DNA of 64,000 nt from positions 459,814,321-459,878,320 of the forward strand of contig CM060990.1 of assembly GCA_030765065.1 (NCBI GenBank), read 5' to 3'. This document shows positions 13,022 to 22,505 of the stretch, piece by piece. Under the pieces are notes generated by a model. That model was not told where the DNA came from. It saw only the letters and a program-made list of their open reading frames with translations, and searched no databases. The first letter of the stretch is position 1, and the number at the start of each line of letters is the position of its first letter. The DNA is from Deroplatys truncata (lineage: Eukaryota; Arthropoda; Insecta; Mantodea; Mantidae). A program made the position numbers and the translations under genes.

Positions 13022-13465
13022 GTGAACACCAATAAACACATTAGTTCTATCCATTGGAACAAGTGCAATGAATGCATACCTATGAATAATGAGGAAAGTG
13101 TGTGTTGCTTGGAATGTGAAAACATAGAATTGGTGAAGGGCGACTTTATTTATGTAATAAAGCACCTTAATTTCCAAAAATTAATTATAGATTTCATTGC
13201 TTTGAACACTGTGGCACATAATTTAGCGTTAAAAGAAAAAGTAGAGCTAAAAATAAATTACTTATGCACGATAATCCTGCTAATAAGACGTAGTGATATT
13301 TGTGTTACAGACAGACAGTTTACAGAATGGACTAAATGTGTAGTATTTAACATTAGAAATGTATTTCCAGAACCCAGTGGAGTATATGTAGGCTTCACTC
13401 ATAAAGGCAAGAGAAAGCTAATCCCTTTTCACTTTAAGTTTAAAGTAGAAATAAACAAAGCTTAA
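13022..13465 (+). CDS. P2X7-like intracellular-domain ORF (transposon-associated type)
   Basis: An uninterrupted 147-codon ORF. Its N-terminal third has the spaced cysteines of the cytoplasmic domain of P2X7 receptors (HWNKCNECIPMNNEESVCCL). Its C-terminal part has the second conserved block, RQFTEW followed by IRNVFPEPSGVYVGF. Freestanding intronless copies of this domain are common in invertebrate genomes next to mobile elements and are not ion channels; no membrane segments are present here. No upstream exon or transposase partner is visible. The first codon in the frame is GTG, so the true start is unknown and the ORF may be a fragment that has not yet acquired stops. Domain assignment comes from motif spacing. 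Confidence 0.5.
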   Translation: MNTNKHISSIHWNKCNECIPMNNEESVCCLECENIELVKGDFIYVIKHLNFQKLIIDFIALNTVAHNLALKEKVELKINYLCTIILLIRRSDICVTDRQFTEWTKCVVFNIRNVFPEPSGVYVGFTHKGKRKLIPFHFKFKVEINKA

Positions 13466-13699
13466 TGTAGCTCCGCCGAGCACATGGTAGCACGCTGTGG
13501 AGAATGCCGGGAATTTAACCTGCGGGAGGGAATTGCTTCAGACAGAATGCGAATACGGTACATTCGCATCTTGAGGATCAGCTTTCAAACGTTTTATGCC
13601 TTACTGCTATATTTTGCCTCAACTCCTAAACTAACACATAATACCAAGAATAGACAAATAAAAGTGATAACTGAAGAGTTCGGCATCTGTGATTAAAGG

Positions 13700-15055
13700 T
13701 ACTGGATTAAACTGTCCTTAACTTCAGCTTTTAGAAATCATTCATTTAATGACTAATATCAGTATACCACTTTGGCTTTGACCTTCTATGAGTTAACAAG
13801 TTAAGAAAACAATTAGCACTATAGGTTGAAAAACAACGGATAACAAACCCGATCCAAGCAATCCGAGCCACAATACTGCATCACTAACAAAGAAGTTCAA
13901 TACTTGCTAAACAGCCAACCCTATATTTTGTCGATTAAAGATGGGTACTTTTCACAGAATTTGTTAAAAACATTTAATACAATTGTCTTCTTTCCATTTT
14001 CCGTGTTTATGTTTTCCACAGTGGCAGAAGATTCTCAGCCGTGACACTCTCGAAAGTTATATTTTCTCATTACGTGGCAACGAGTGTACACTGGCGGCTT
14101 ATCCGGAACCGGGGGCGAACTGCAGCGCCTGCGCATAGTCTTTTAAACCTCTATTGTAACGGTTCATGTACTTATAGGTGGATATGAACCAACACATTTT
14201 GTTTCATAAATTGAAATGTAACAATAATGGGGATTTTAAAGTTATCTGCATAAGAATAACCATAAAGTGTTACGATTTGTACTGAAATGCTTTCTGAGAG
14301 GAAGAAACGACATGCTAAGCGAGAAAAGTTGTAGTTAGTCCACCAGCCAATGAGGTGCTCTCTTGTCACGTGGATTTGTTTAAAACTCCTTTAACCTTAA
14401 AGTGAAACCGCTTTAGTAAGAATTAAATTTAACCGTTACATTGTTGACAACGCCGCCGCCACCACCACATACAGCTGTCACGTTATCTGTGACAAACCAC
14501 CTTATGTTGATTGAAATTGTGAGAAGTGCTTTGCCCATACTCAGTGCTCTTTTTGGGGGGGAACGCGTATCCCTAAACTTTTCTGTCCGCAAAGTAACTG
14601 TTATGCGATGTGGAGAACTTAAAAGCTTATCAACGATATATTTCACGGACGTAAATCGCATTTATTTCATTTCTTCGTGTTGGTAATCGCGATATGAATG
14701 ATGCCAGCGCAGTTTGTGGTGGGAAAAGCGATGCATTTAATGATTCATTTCGAACGTTTCGAAGCAAGAGGCTCGACCGTTGACTCGACGAAGCACTGTT
14801 TCGAAACATGACTGTATGGCGTTGCAAATAAGCAACAGTATTCACTGGCAGTCAGTCAGTGAGTCTACTTCCTTGTTCTGCGACAGTCGACACACGGGCG
14901 GCATACTTGGTTATTCACTTACTGTTCCCGTCTTGTTGGTTATATCCGTGATTACAGTGTGTACTGACTTTCATTGCAAGTTAGCTTAAAGGTTAAGGTA
15001 AGATTAGCAGGAAAATAACTAATTATTCTACTTGTTCTCCTGCATCTGAAAGGTT
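13700..15055. other. CpG-richer spacer upstream of the hAT-like pseudogene
   Basis: Around 14040-14150 and 14440-14960 the sequence is visibly richer in CG dinucleotides than the neighbouring introns. It may be the former 5' region of the transposase-like gene that begins near 15060. ORFs on both strands are short and unrecognised. Confidence 0.35.
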
Positions 15056-15059
15056 AAAA

Positions 15060-16290
15060 CTTGGCAATAATGCTTGTGCGAGTGAAAACTCAGGAACTTC
15101 TGCGTTGTCAATGGATGATAAGAGTGGAAATGTAAACCTGAACCCACGCGTGAAGATACAGCGAACGAACGTGTGTACGATAGCAAGTCATGATCTTCCA
15201 GAATGTTGGCCTTTGGATAAAAACGACTGGTTAATCGTTTCAAACCAAACAAATGGTTGCATAATTTGCAAAGAAGTAGGAAATTTGGGCGTGGAAAGAA
15301 ATAAACAAAGCATGAACATTGCGCAACCTAAGGCTAGCGTTTCTGTGTCGTCTTCAGATGACTCAAGAAAAGAACTGATGGTTTCTTTGCGGAAAAAATA
15401 TTTAATCACAAAGAAAGTTCTGCTCATCAAGCTGCTGTCCAAGTACTACTTAGTGCTAAAGAGAAGACTTTGTAAAATGCTTGTACTGGGGCATTTCAAA
15501 GTGAACAGGGGGTGACAGCAAATATATTTTGTACTGCTTATAAAGTCGCGAAAAAAACCAACCTTTCAATGACCTTTGAGACCGAAATTGGCCTGCAAGA
15601 ACTTAACAGAATTGACATGGGCCCCATTTTACATTCTGGAAATGCATGCACTAGCAACATTAACCACATTGCACATGAAATTAAAAACACAGTTATTAAA
15701 ACAATTCTTGAGACAAGATCAAAAATATCATTAATTATTGATGACAGCACAACATTCAGCCAATTATCATCTTTAGTAATTTATTTATGAACCAGTTCCT
15801 GACATGAGAGAGCCCAAAATATTTTTATTGACATAGTTGAGCTAAATAATGTTACTGCTGACGGTATTTGTAACGCATTGCTAAATTGTATGGAACCCAT
15901 GGGATTTTCTAATGAGTTCTTGAAACAAAATCTTATTTCAATTGTAACAGATGGAACATCAGTGTTGATGGGAAGGAGAAAAGGGAGCTGTTACATTAAT
16001 GAAACAACATTTCCCGCCGATTTTGATTAGGCATTGTGCTAACCATAGACTTGAATTGTCAGTTGGTGATGTAATAAATAGAACTTTATATCACATGTGT
16101 ATCACTTTAGGTCTTTGTTAGACGATCTATATTCAGTGTGCCACTAGTCATCAAAGAACGCTCGAGAGTTAAGCAGCATGCAGAACTCCTTGAAATTGAA
16201 CTTCTGAAAATAGGCAGAATCTTGGGCACCAGATGCGTAGCAGTGTGGAAAAACTTTAAAGCTTTGATTGCTCACTTCTAAGGCAGTATT
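15060..16290 (+). pseudogene. hAT-like (KIAA1586/ZMYM-type) transposase pseudogene, 5' part
   Basis: Three frames read as successive pieces of one protein. 15105-15400 holds a zinc-finger-like start (GCIICKEV) and KELMVSLRKK. After a frameshift near 15395 the finger continues with HKESSAHQAA. From 15512 another open piece reads IFCTAYKVAKK, LNRIDMGPILHSG and SLIIDDSTT, the region with the first catalytic Asp. Downstream, in broken frames to about 16285, come VTDGTSVLMG and RHCANHRLELSVGD, then AVWKNFKAL. Matching C-terminal sequence lies 18.8 kb away at 35128-35935, so later insertions, chiefly the Polinton, split the gene. Several stops and shifts make it nonfunctional. Confidence 0.75.
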
Positions 16291-16344
16291 TTTAACACTT
16301 AAATGATTTCAGTCTAATTATATAATATAAAAATTCAATAACAG

Positions 16345-16350
16345 CCCGCC
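16345..16350. repeat. Polinton target-site duplication, left (CCCGCC)
   Basis: CCCGCC directly abuts the AGTAG terminus and recurs directly after the right terminus at 34322-34327. Six base pairs is the standard duplication for Polinton integrases. Confidence 0.95.
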
Positions 16351-17412
16351 AGTAGATATATTAGGGCGACTTAAGAGGTCAAACAGATGCCGACAACTGA
16401 TAAGATATAATCGATATCCTTTGTTCTGTGTTGCCGCCTCCCGCCGGCTCCCTTTGAGGTCTTAGATACCGCCTGGTCTCGTGTCGCTAGGCCCCGCCCC
16501 CTCTCTTTGTGGCCTTACCTAATGCCGATAGATCCTACCCCCTCCCCCATGCGGTCTGGTCGCGTGCCGTAGCGTCCTGTCTTGAGGTGTGCGGTAGGGG
16601 ATGGTTTTCTCGATGCCTGCTGCCCCTTGGCAAATCAATTAGGTAATGTTCGTCAAACATTATTGAAAAAAAGAATTGGCATTTTATTACTACTAATGCC
16701 CGCACATTGCATATCTAATGCTCCTCGAGCAATTAAGTTGTTTTGATTAATTAATTGTATATGAATTGACTCGAGCGCAAGTGGTCGTCATCGTATGTGT
16801 GTATAAGTAGCACGCTCACGGGAACAGTCCGCAATGTAATGAAAAAACCCAGCAACCTACTTCTGTCTGGTGATAACGGTAATGTCCATGTATACACATT
16901 AGCGAACAACAGCCCGGCATGTAATGAAAACCCAGCAGCCTACTTCTGTCTGAGGATAACGGTAATGTCCATGTATACACACATTAGCTGACAACGGTAG
17001 ACGTTTTCACCACATTAAACACATTAATAGACTTTAAGATTGCATCCCGGATCTGTATACAGTCATTAGCGGACAATGTCAGTAATTGTTTTTATAAGTG
17101 CTCTGAAAAACCCCAGACACTCAATGTAAATGCCTTTTAGCTCGTAGAATTTCCATCACAAACTGTGGAAAAACCCAAGTCTAGACAATTTTTTCCCTGA
17201 TAATTTATGATTAAGTTTCATAGCTCTTATTTCTTTCAATAAAATATTGCGAATAAAGTATTCAGAATTCAGATTGGCGGAAAGAAATATTACATACGGT
17301 ATTAAAATAAATAAGCGTCTCATTGATCGGTGAATACTACATATGTTATTAAAAATAAAATAAATAAGGATGACATTATAGTTAAATATTATAAATGTTA
17401 TTAAAAAAATAA
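16351..17412 (+). repeat. Polinton left terminal inverted repeat
   Basis: Matches the reverse complement of about 33255-34321 almost throughout, ending at the TTATTAAAAAAATAA motif. It contains a GC-rich block (about 16430-16600) and an internal tandem duplication of about 83 bp (about 16833-16915 and 16918-16990, both carrying GGTAATGTCCATGTATACAC). The small ORF at 16797-16991 lies wholly in the repeat and has a counterpart in the right copy, so it is not a gene. Confidence 0.95.
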
Positions 17413-17520
17413 ATGCCTTTGTATTCAAAAATAGACAGCAGGCTTCTGTCTGGAGGGTGAATAACAGATCTCAACATGCATTCAACCCCCTCCACAGCAG
17501 CGTGACGTCACCGTCTACAG

Positions 17521-17527
17521 TATATAA
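17521..17527 (+). promoter_or_regulatory. TATA box of the left spliced gene
   Basis: TATATAA lies 53 bp before the ATG at 17580, just inside the left terminal repeat. ATCATT about 28 bp downstream and TTCAGT at 17565-17570 are candidate initiators. It mirrors a TATA motif near the right end. Confidence 0.6.
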
Positions 17528-17579
17528 GGAACGTCGACAGCCAGAGCGATCATTTATTGTTCGTTCAGTGATAATCGAA

Positions 17580-18720
17580 ATGGCTGGTGATAATCGTGCA
17601 TCTGAGATGAATGATTGCTGGAGCGAGTGCGGAGAAGATTATTTTCACTACGTATACTTCCATACCGAAACATGCAATGGTTTAATGCATTCAGTGTTGT
17701 GTACTCAACCATCGCATCATGATCAGATGACTACACTGGAAGTGTGTACAGAGAGCTGTCCTGTTTATCGAGGAGCGAACATGTAAGTAATATATATATT
17801 TCTATAACTCGGTAATATATTGTACGCATGTTAAATGAAAACTAACTTGAAATTATTTTATTCTTTCAGTGAAAATCGCATGGGTGATGATGTGGAGGAT
17901 CTTAGCGATGTCGATGAAGTTGACGATGTCTTCGTCTCGAAACATCTAACTGAATGTGATACAGAGTCGTGCACGGGATACATGCATTCTGTACTTTGTA
18001 CTAACCCGGCCCAGCATGAACGCATGACAGCCTTCTTCCTATGTAACGACAACTGCGAGGTCTACCAACGCAGGAAGAGAAAACTCGAGTAAGTAGAAGA
18101 AATGTTAAATTACATATTCATTTACTGCTTCTAATGCTACTCTATGTCTAACCTAAAATTAAATTATTACAGAATGCGAATGACTGCGCCTAAGGTACCC
18201 GTGCCAATAGAGGAGCAGGATCCTGAGAGACGCACTGTCAATATAGAGGAATATCCAATCGCAGAGCGCAATACGCAGCCTATGGATGAGGATGCTGCTC
18301 CGCTACCCGACATTACTACTACCCATGATGATAAAGCAACGAGGGTACAGGAGGGGATAAATCAGACGATTCCAGATTGCTCGCCCGAGATACACGCAGA
18401 ATCGTGCAAGCCAGTGAAGTGAGTATGACACACTTTGATAGTACTTTTTGTGTGGCAAGGGGAGAGGAGTTTTCTAATATATTGTATTTTCTCTTTCAGA
18501 GGGCATGAAATCATTAACTAAACCTATTTCTAACATTGTCTTGAATATATGTTGCAGGGGTGTGAGGAGGGAGCGGAGGAAGAGGCAGAACGAGACTGGG
18601 AAGAGAAAGCAGAAGAGGAGGTGTAAGAGGATCCTCAACGAGGGTCCTAGGGTCTTCTTATTCATTGAAGATACCCTGCATTCGCCTGAGGAGCATGGAG
18701 AATCGATCACGGGCGTTTGA
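17580..18720 (+). CDS. Spliced Cys-rich protein with a duplicated module (Polinton accessory gene)
   Basis: Predicted coding exons are 17580-17782, 17870-18088, 18173-18418 and 18558-18720. Donors GTAAGT, GTAAGT and GTGAGT and pyrimidine-rich acceptors all join in phase 2 with an open frame. Exons 1 and 2 each carry one copy of a module: C-x-G-x-MHSVLCT-x-P-x2-H-x2-MT, followed by C-x3-C-x-VY, each preceded by ETC or ESC. The spacing of Cys and His suggests metal binding, but I recognise no family. Exon 3 is acidic and Pro-rich; exon 4 is strongly basic (RRERRKRQNETGKRKQKRR), like a nuclear-localisation or DNA-binding tail. An alternative acceptor at 18499/18500 would give a short end, GHEIIN. 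The gene may be a regulator; that is inference. Confidence 0.68.
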
Positions 18721-19177
18721 TGACGTCAGCGTCTCCCCCTCCCATTCCGTGAACATTGGACTATACTATGACATACCCTCCCTCTACACAAATTGTGAAA
18801 GTGATAAATCAATTGTTTATATTACAAAATCAGACTGGGATATAATATCCAAAAACATTTCAATGATTGAAGATTACCTACGCCAAGAAAGAAAGTTTGC
18901 GTGTGATGAATATTGTGACAATGTAATTTATGCATACAATATTATTGTATTTTTTGACCATTCAATTCATTTCATAAATACATGTTTAAATAATAATGTA
19001 ATATCTTTAGACATTGAGGGTGTAAGGAACCTAAAACGGCTATTGCCCTATATTGAAAGACATTTGAATATTTTAAATGATTTCTGCAAGTCAGGAGCAA
19101 TTAGTTTTTCAGGGAGTAGGAGGGGAAGAAGGAAAATGCTTGAAATGTATGCTAAAGTCAATAAAAGAGTGTTTTAG
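18665..19177 (+). CDS. Unrecognised ORF overlapping the end of the spliced gene; weak PC4-like look
   Basis: An open frame of 170 codons, or 160 from the ATG at 18695. Its first 56 bases overlap the last exon of the Cys-rich gene in another frame. The segment VNIGLYYD, then SIVYITKSDWDIISKNIS, resembles in pattern the single-strand-DNA-binding fold of PC4/p15 coactivators, but this is weak. The rest (HFINTCLNNNVISLDIEGVR) is unfamiliar. It may be a separate small protein, an alternatively spliced end of the upstream gene, or the original C-terminus of that gene separated by a 1-nt indel near 18700-18720. It ends 80 bp before the convergent capsid gene. Confidence 0.5.
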   Translation: MKIPCIRLRSMENRSRAFDDVSVSPSHSVNIGLYYDIPSLYTNCESDKSIVYITKSDWDIISKNISMIEDYLRQERKFACDEYCDNVIYAYNIIVFFDHSIHFINTCLNNNVISLDIEGVRNLKRLLPYIERHLNILNDFCKSGAISFSGSRRGRRKMLEMYAKVNKRVF

Positions 19178-19257
19178 TATATGAATTCAATTTATTATTC
19201 ATAAACTTATCCTTGTACATTCCTTTACAAAAACCATTCACCCAAACATATGCATAA

Positions 19258-20469
19258 TTATATAAGTGCTTGCATCACGTGAGAAAGAGGTTTGTAGGTA
19301 AATACTTTGTCGTGTAGAACCAGGCAGTACAGCGACGTCTGGGCTGGTATATTTGCAGATGCTTGAATCTCGATTCTGATGTTCACAGCTCCATTTATAA
19401 CCTCCTCGGGTTGGTGAGAACAGTCTATTACGAATAATGGTGCACGGTGAAGAAAATCCTTTCTCTTCAAGAGGGGATAATTATCTCTTTCATAATAGGA
19501 ACTTTGAAATTTACATTACATTTCATATAGTGAAGCAAACTTTGAATTTTTAAAGTCCAAGTTCAAATCATGGTAGGGGTAGCATTCACTGTTGAGGAAT
19601 AGTCTCAAATTAGTAATGTTGCAGTGATCAAACTCGGAACTGTTCTTGCTATAATCACCCAATCTTGCAGTCTGAGCACACACTATGATGAAGCGAGGTT
19701 TCTCGAGCTTAGATGTTGTTGCTACATTCCACGTGAAAGATCTTGTCTGGGGTACAGCAGGTTGTGTATGAAGATCCATAGATCGAAAGGCAAGGTGTAG
19801 AGGTTTATCAGACTTGACAATTTTTAGAATGTGAACTCTTTCAGCATCGGAAAGACGAATTACAGGCATCCTCCATTCGATTCTATTTAACTTTACATTA
19901 GCTTCCTCTCCATTCGAACTCAGGACACAGTTTCTAGAATCTTTGGATCTTATGAGAATCAATTCAAACTTGCTGTTGAGTATAAGCTCCTTGTGGTCAT
20001 CAGCAAATCCTAGGAGCATCGAGAGAGGGACTACAGCATTGAAAGCTCCATTCGTCGCGTGTACTATATCAACTTCTTCACCAGGATAGGCCCATCCAGC
20101 ATTCAGCAGCCGATTCGACTCCATAGGGTTGAGAGTCACATAATTTCGTATAGTTGTAGTAATTCCAGGATTCCTTGTTCTGTCTATAGTTGTAGCATTC
20201 ATATCTAGACGTATCTCATCAAACATGAAGGTTATAGCATTATTAGTGAGCTTCGATGTAGTAGGGGATCCATCTACCTTGGTGAGAGCACCTTCGATGT
20301 AGAGATAACTCTTGTTAGGTAGCGTATACAAATCTTCAGCTTGGCATGGTATTCTAATTTCATCGTTTACATCCAGAGCGGAGGTGTTGTATGGAAGAAA
20401 AATATGCTCCTCCTCCTTGGTGATCTTGTCGTCAAAGGCTGGAACATCTGTCAAGTTTAAGATGTCCAT
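19258..20469 (-). pseudogene. Polinton major capsid protein (double jelly roll), one internal stop
   Basis: A 403-codon frame that starts with ATG at 20469, broken by a single in-frame TAA at 19516-19518; the same frame continues open to 19258. Segments such as NPGITTTIRNYVTLNP, LLGFADDHKELILN, FTWNVATTSKLEKPRFIIV and the NITNLRLFLNSECYP block near the C-terminus are characteristic of Polinton major capsid proteins, which build trimeric capsomers related to those of adenoviruses and virophages. A minus-strand AATAAA lies at 19191-19196. It follows the minor capsid gene by 126 bp in the leftward morphogenesis block. The N-terminal 317 codons are uninterrupted. Confidence 0.9.
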
Positions 20470-20595
20470 TATAGCGTCCTGTAACCTAACCCTTCGAGGA
20501 ACTTGCGGTTAGCACGTGTTAACTCCTCGGAAGCTGGAGAGGTAGTATGTTTCGAACGCTGTGTACGTCGTCTATTATAGTATTTGCGATGTCTT

Positions 20596-21306
20596 TTAAA
20601 ATGTATTGCCATTACGTCTTATGTGGAGTCTTGTAGTGATAACTTCGTTCCTGAAGTTGATCGCCTTTCCGTGTTGATCTACCACTCGAATAGTGATCTG
20701 GTCTATATAGTTTGTATCTATGACCGGTAAATATATCGGGTTCGCAGGTTCTTGAGAGATATGATAGCCTGGTGGAACAGAAGGGAAAAACTCGTAGAGC
20801 GAATGTCCGCTTTTACCGTCAATGAAAGAGCCTGTAGGAATACTGCACTCCACACGTATGATACTCACTTTAAATATATTCACAAGATCGTCAGATTCAA
20901 ACGCTTCTCCAGCAGGAATTATTTTAGTGTCTGTGAATCCTAGAAGCGAACCAATAGATCTAGCCTTAGAAAAGTCTATTGTATAAGGACATTTAATTTC
21001 AGCCTTCATTGTATTATTGTTAGGTCTTATGAAGAAGACTTCATCATTCAATCCTAGTTTATCCTTTAGAAATGTATTGATATCGGCAATCTCGTAGGTT
21101 CCATGAGGGATGACAATGGTTTCAGGTTTACCATTATGAATATAATGAAATCTATTATTACTTTCATCGACATTTGGTATTGAATAGAATGTTTCAAAAT
21201 TCAAGAGAGCAATCTCATAATGACCTGGAGGATCTAGCTGTAGAGGCGGGTTTAGATACGTTGAAATAACAGTGTCTGACCCACTCATTGTAACTGTATA
21301 ACTCAT
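20596..21306 (-). CDS. Polinton minor capsid (penton-type) protein
   Basis: Starts at the ATG at 21306 (MSYTVTMSGSDT), giving 236 residues. An upstream extension of the frame to 21432 overlaps the protease end and is not likely translated. Features typical of Polinton minor capsid proteins include a start on a DTVISTYLNPPL strand, HYEIALLNFETFYSIPN, PHGTYEIADIN and IGSLLGFTD, with a late IDQITIRVVDQ strand. The expected fold is a single jelly roll occupying capsid vertices. The frame is intact. The start lies 20 bp below the protease stop, consistent with a packed leftward cassette. Confidence 0.85.
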   Translation of the reverse strand: MSYTVTMSGSDTVISTYLNPPLQLDPPGHYEIALLNFETFYSIPNVDESNNRFHYIHNGKPETIVIPHGTYEIADINTFLKDKLGLNDEVFFIRPNNNTMKAEIKCPYTIDFSKARSIGSLLGFTDTKIIPAGEAFESDDLVNIFKVSIIRVECSIPTGSFIDGKSGHSLYEFFPSVPPGYHISQEPANPIYLPVIDTNYIDQITIRVVDQHGKAINFRNEVITTRLHIRRNGNTF

Positions 21307-21325
21307 CTTGACGATGAAGCAGCTT

Positions 21326-21864
21326 CTAGGATAAAAGAAATTGCAAGCACAAGTGCCCGCAGATGACTGAATCGAAATTCTGGTATCTCTGTGTATTATA
21401 GTAGATTTTAACGTCTTGTAGATATTTCTCAATCTCAGGAGGCGGCTTCAAATTACCGAAACTATCAAAGTAGTATGCGACATCACCTTCTTTCCTTATA
21501 GCAACCCAGTGTGTTCCTTCATTATCTGATGTATCGAGATTGGTAATAAGTCTCTCTTTGCAGTGTGGTTTTAAAGGAAGTTTGTCAATCATATAAACCC
21601 CTCTAAAATAAGGAATTTTTAAACGTTTAGCATAATATTCGATGGCTACGTTACTTAGGGCTTCCTCCGGTATATGCACGATCCTCTTCCTCCGTTTTTT
21701 GCCTTCTGCTTTAAACCCTCGCCTTTAGATCCTCTTTTTTTCAAAGACCTTGCTATTTTAGACGCAGCGGCTAAAGACGACATCAGCGGCATTGCAAGTA
21801 AGAATCCTCCTTTATTCCTCTTCTTACACCTTCTCTTCCGGAGTCCCTTTCCTCGGGTCTCCAT
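21326..21864 (-). pseudogene. Basic hydrophobic protein plus adenain-type protease, probably one frameshifted gene
   Basis: Two frames overlap. From the ATG at 21864 a 69-codon frame encodes a very basic protein with a hydrophobic patch (GGFLLAMPLMSSLAAASKIA). The second frame, to 21326, encodes a cysteine protease of the adenovirus type, with His in GTHWVAI, Asp in YYFDSFGNL, and Cys in FDSVICGHLC. The protease frame has no ATG at a sensible start (only GTG at 21679) and enters from a stop at 21725. The frames switch at an A6 run (21695-21700), so I infer a single ancestral core-protein/protease ORF broken by a 1-nt indel. Two independent genes are the alternative. The protease processes capsid precursors in related viruses. 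Confidence 0.78.
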
Positions 21865-21901
21865 CGCCTTGTTATGCCTCGCAACTTCTGCTAAGTGCCT
21901 A

Positions 21902-22384
21902 TCAGCAGCCTTTTTTTTTATTGACTGCAGAGGCTATCTGAGCAGCGCCACCTGCTGCAGCGCCTAAAGCAGCAATGATGGGTATCAACGGTAAAAACCC
22001 TCCTCTCTTCTTCTTCCTCTTTCCGGCTCCCACTGCAACCTTTCCCTTCATGATTGCAGTTACTAGCCTTGCAGCTAACCTTTCACCAAAAGTTGAATCT
22101 GATGACTGCACACGCTTCCAAGCCTTCTCTGCAAGAATCTTATCTGCTATTTGTCTTGAAGCGGTGTCCTTATTCTCAGCGTACGCGAGGTTGTGCTGTT
22201 TGCAAGCTTCGTCTAATTGGTTAATTCCGGGGTCCCCTCTTTTTAGACGTTTTTCCAATTTAGTACCAGGCCCTCAATATCTATATCCAGGTAAGTGAGC
22301 TTCAAAGGGGAGCGAATTAATTATGGAATTAATAATTCCAGAGCCGCGCTTATACTGCAACGATCTCCCTCTCTTAGCTCTCAT
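21902..22384 (-). pseudogene. PLA2-like virion protein with hydrophobic tail; early stop
   Basis: The frame starts at the ATG at 22384 (MRAKRGRSLQYKRGSG), runs 36 codons, meets a TGA at 22274-22276 and continues open to 21902 (161 codons in all). Around the stop, LPGYRY and then GPGTKL match the calcium-binding loop of parvovirus-type phospholipase A2 domains. DEACKQHNLAY matches the catalytic helix, but the residue after the catalytic His is Asn where Asp is usual. The C-terminus has a basic stretch (GKRKKKRGG) and a hydrophobic run (FLPLIPIIAALGAAAGGAAQ). PLA2 domains of this type help particles leave endosomes in other viruses; the role here is inferred. It diverges from the ATPase gene across 121 bp. 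Confidence 0.75.
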
Positions 22385-22505
22385 GATATACTAAGCGAGT
22401 AATTGCATGCATTAGCCCTTTTATTCATTGCATTCAATCATTAACTACTTTACATCCGGTAATATATAAACATCGCACATACATTTTTATAAGTTAGTTG
22501 TTAAC
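22385..22505. promoter_or_regulatory. Divergent promoter spacer between the morphogenesis block and the ATPase
   Basis: A 121-bp gap separates the leftward ATG at 22384 from the rightward ATG at 22506. It is AT-rich and includes AATATATAAA near 22460, usable as a TATA-type element for the rightward gene. This is the only spacer available to drive both blocks. Confidence 0.45.

Noticed and set aside
16797..16991. A pair of near-identical ORFs at 16797-16991 and 33677-33904
   Set aside because: They are the two copies of the Polinton terminal repeat; the open frame comes from an 83-bp tandem repeat of compatible length.
20312..20512. Plus-strand ORFs across the capsid, protease and PLA2-like genes (for example 20752-20943, 21674-21967, 21975-22298)
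   Set aside because: Antisense shadows of recognised minus-strand genes; no motif of their own.
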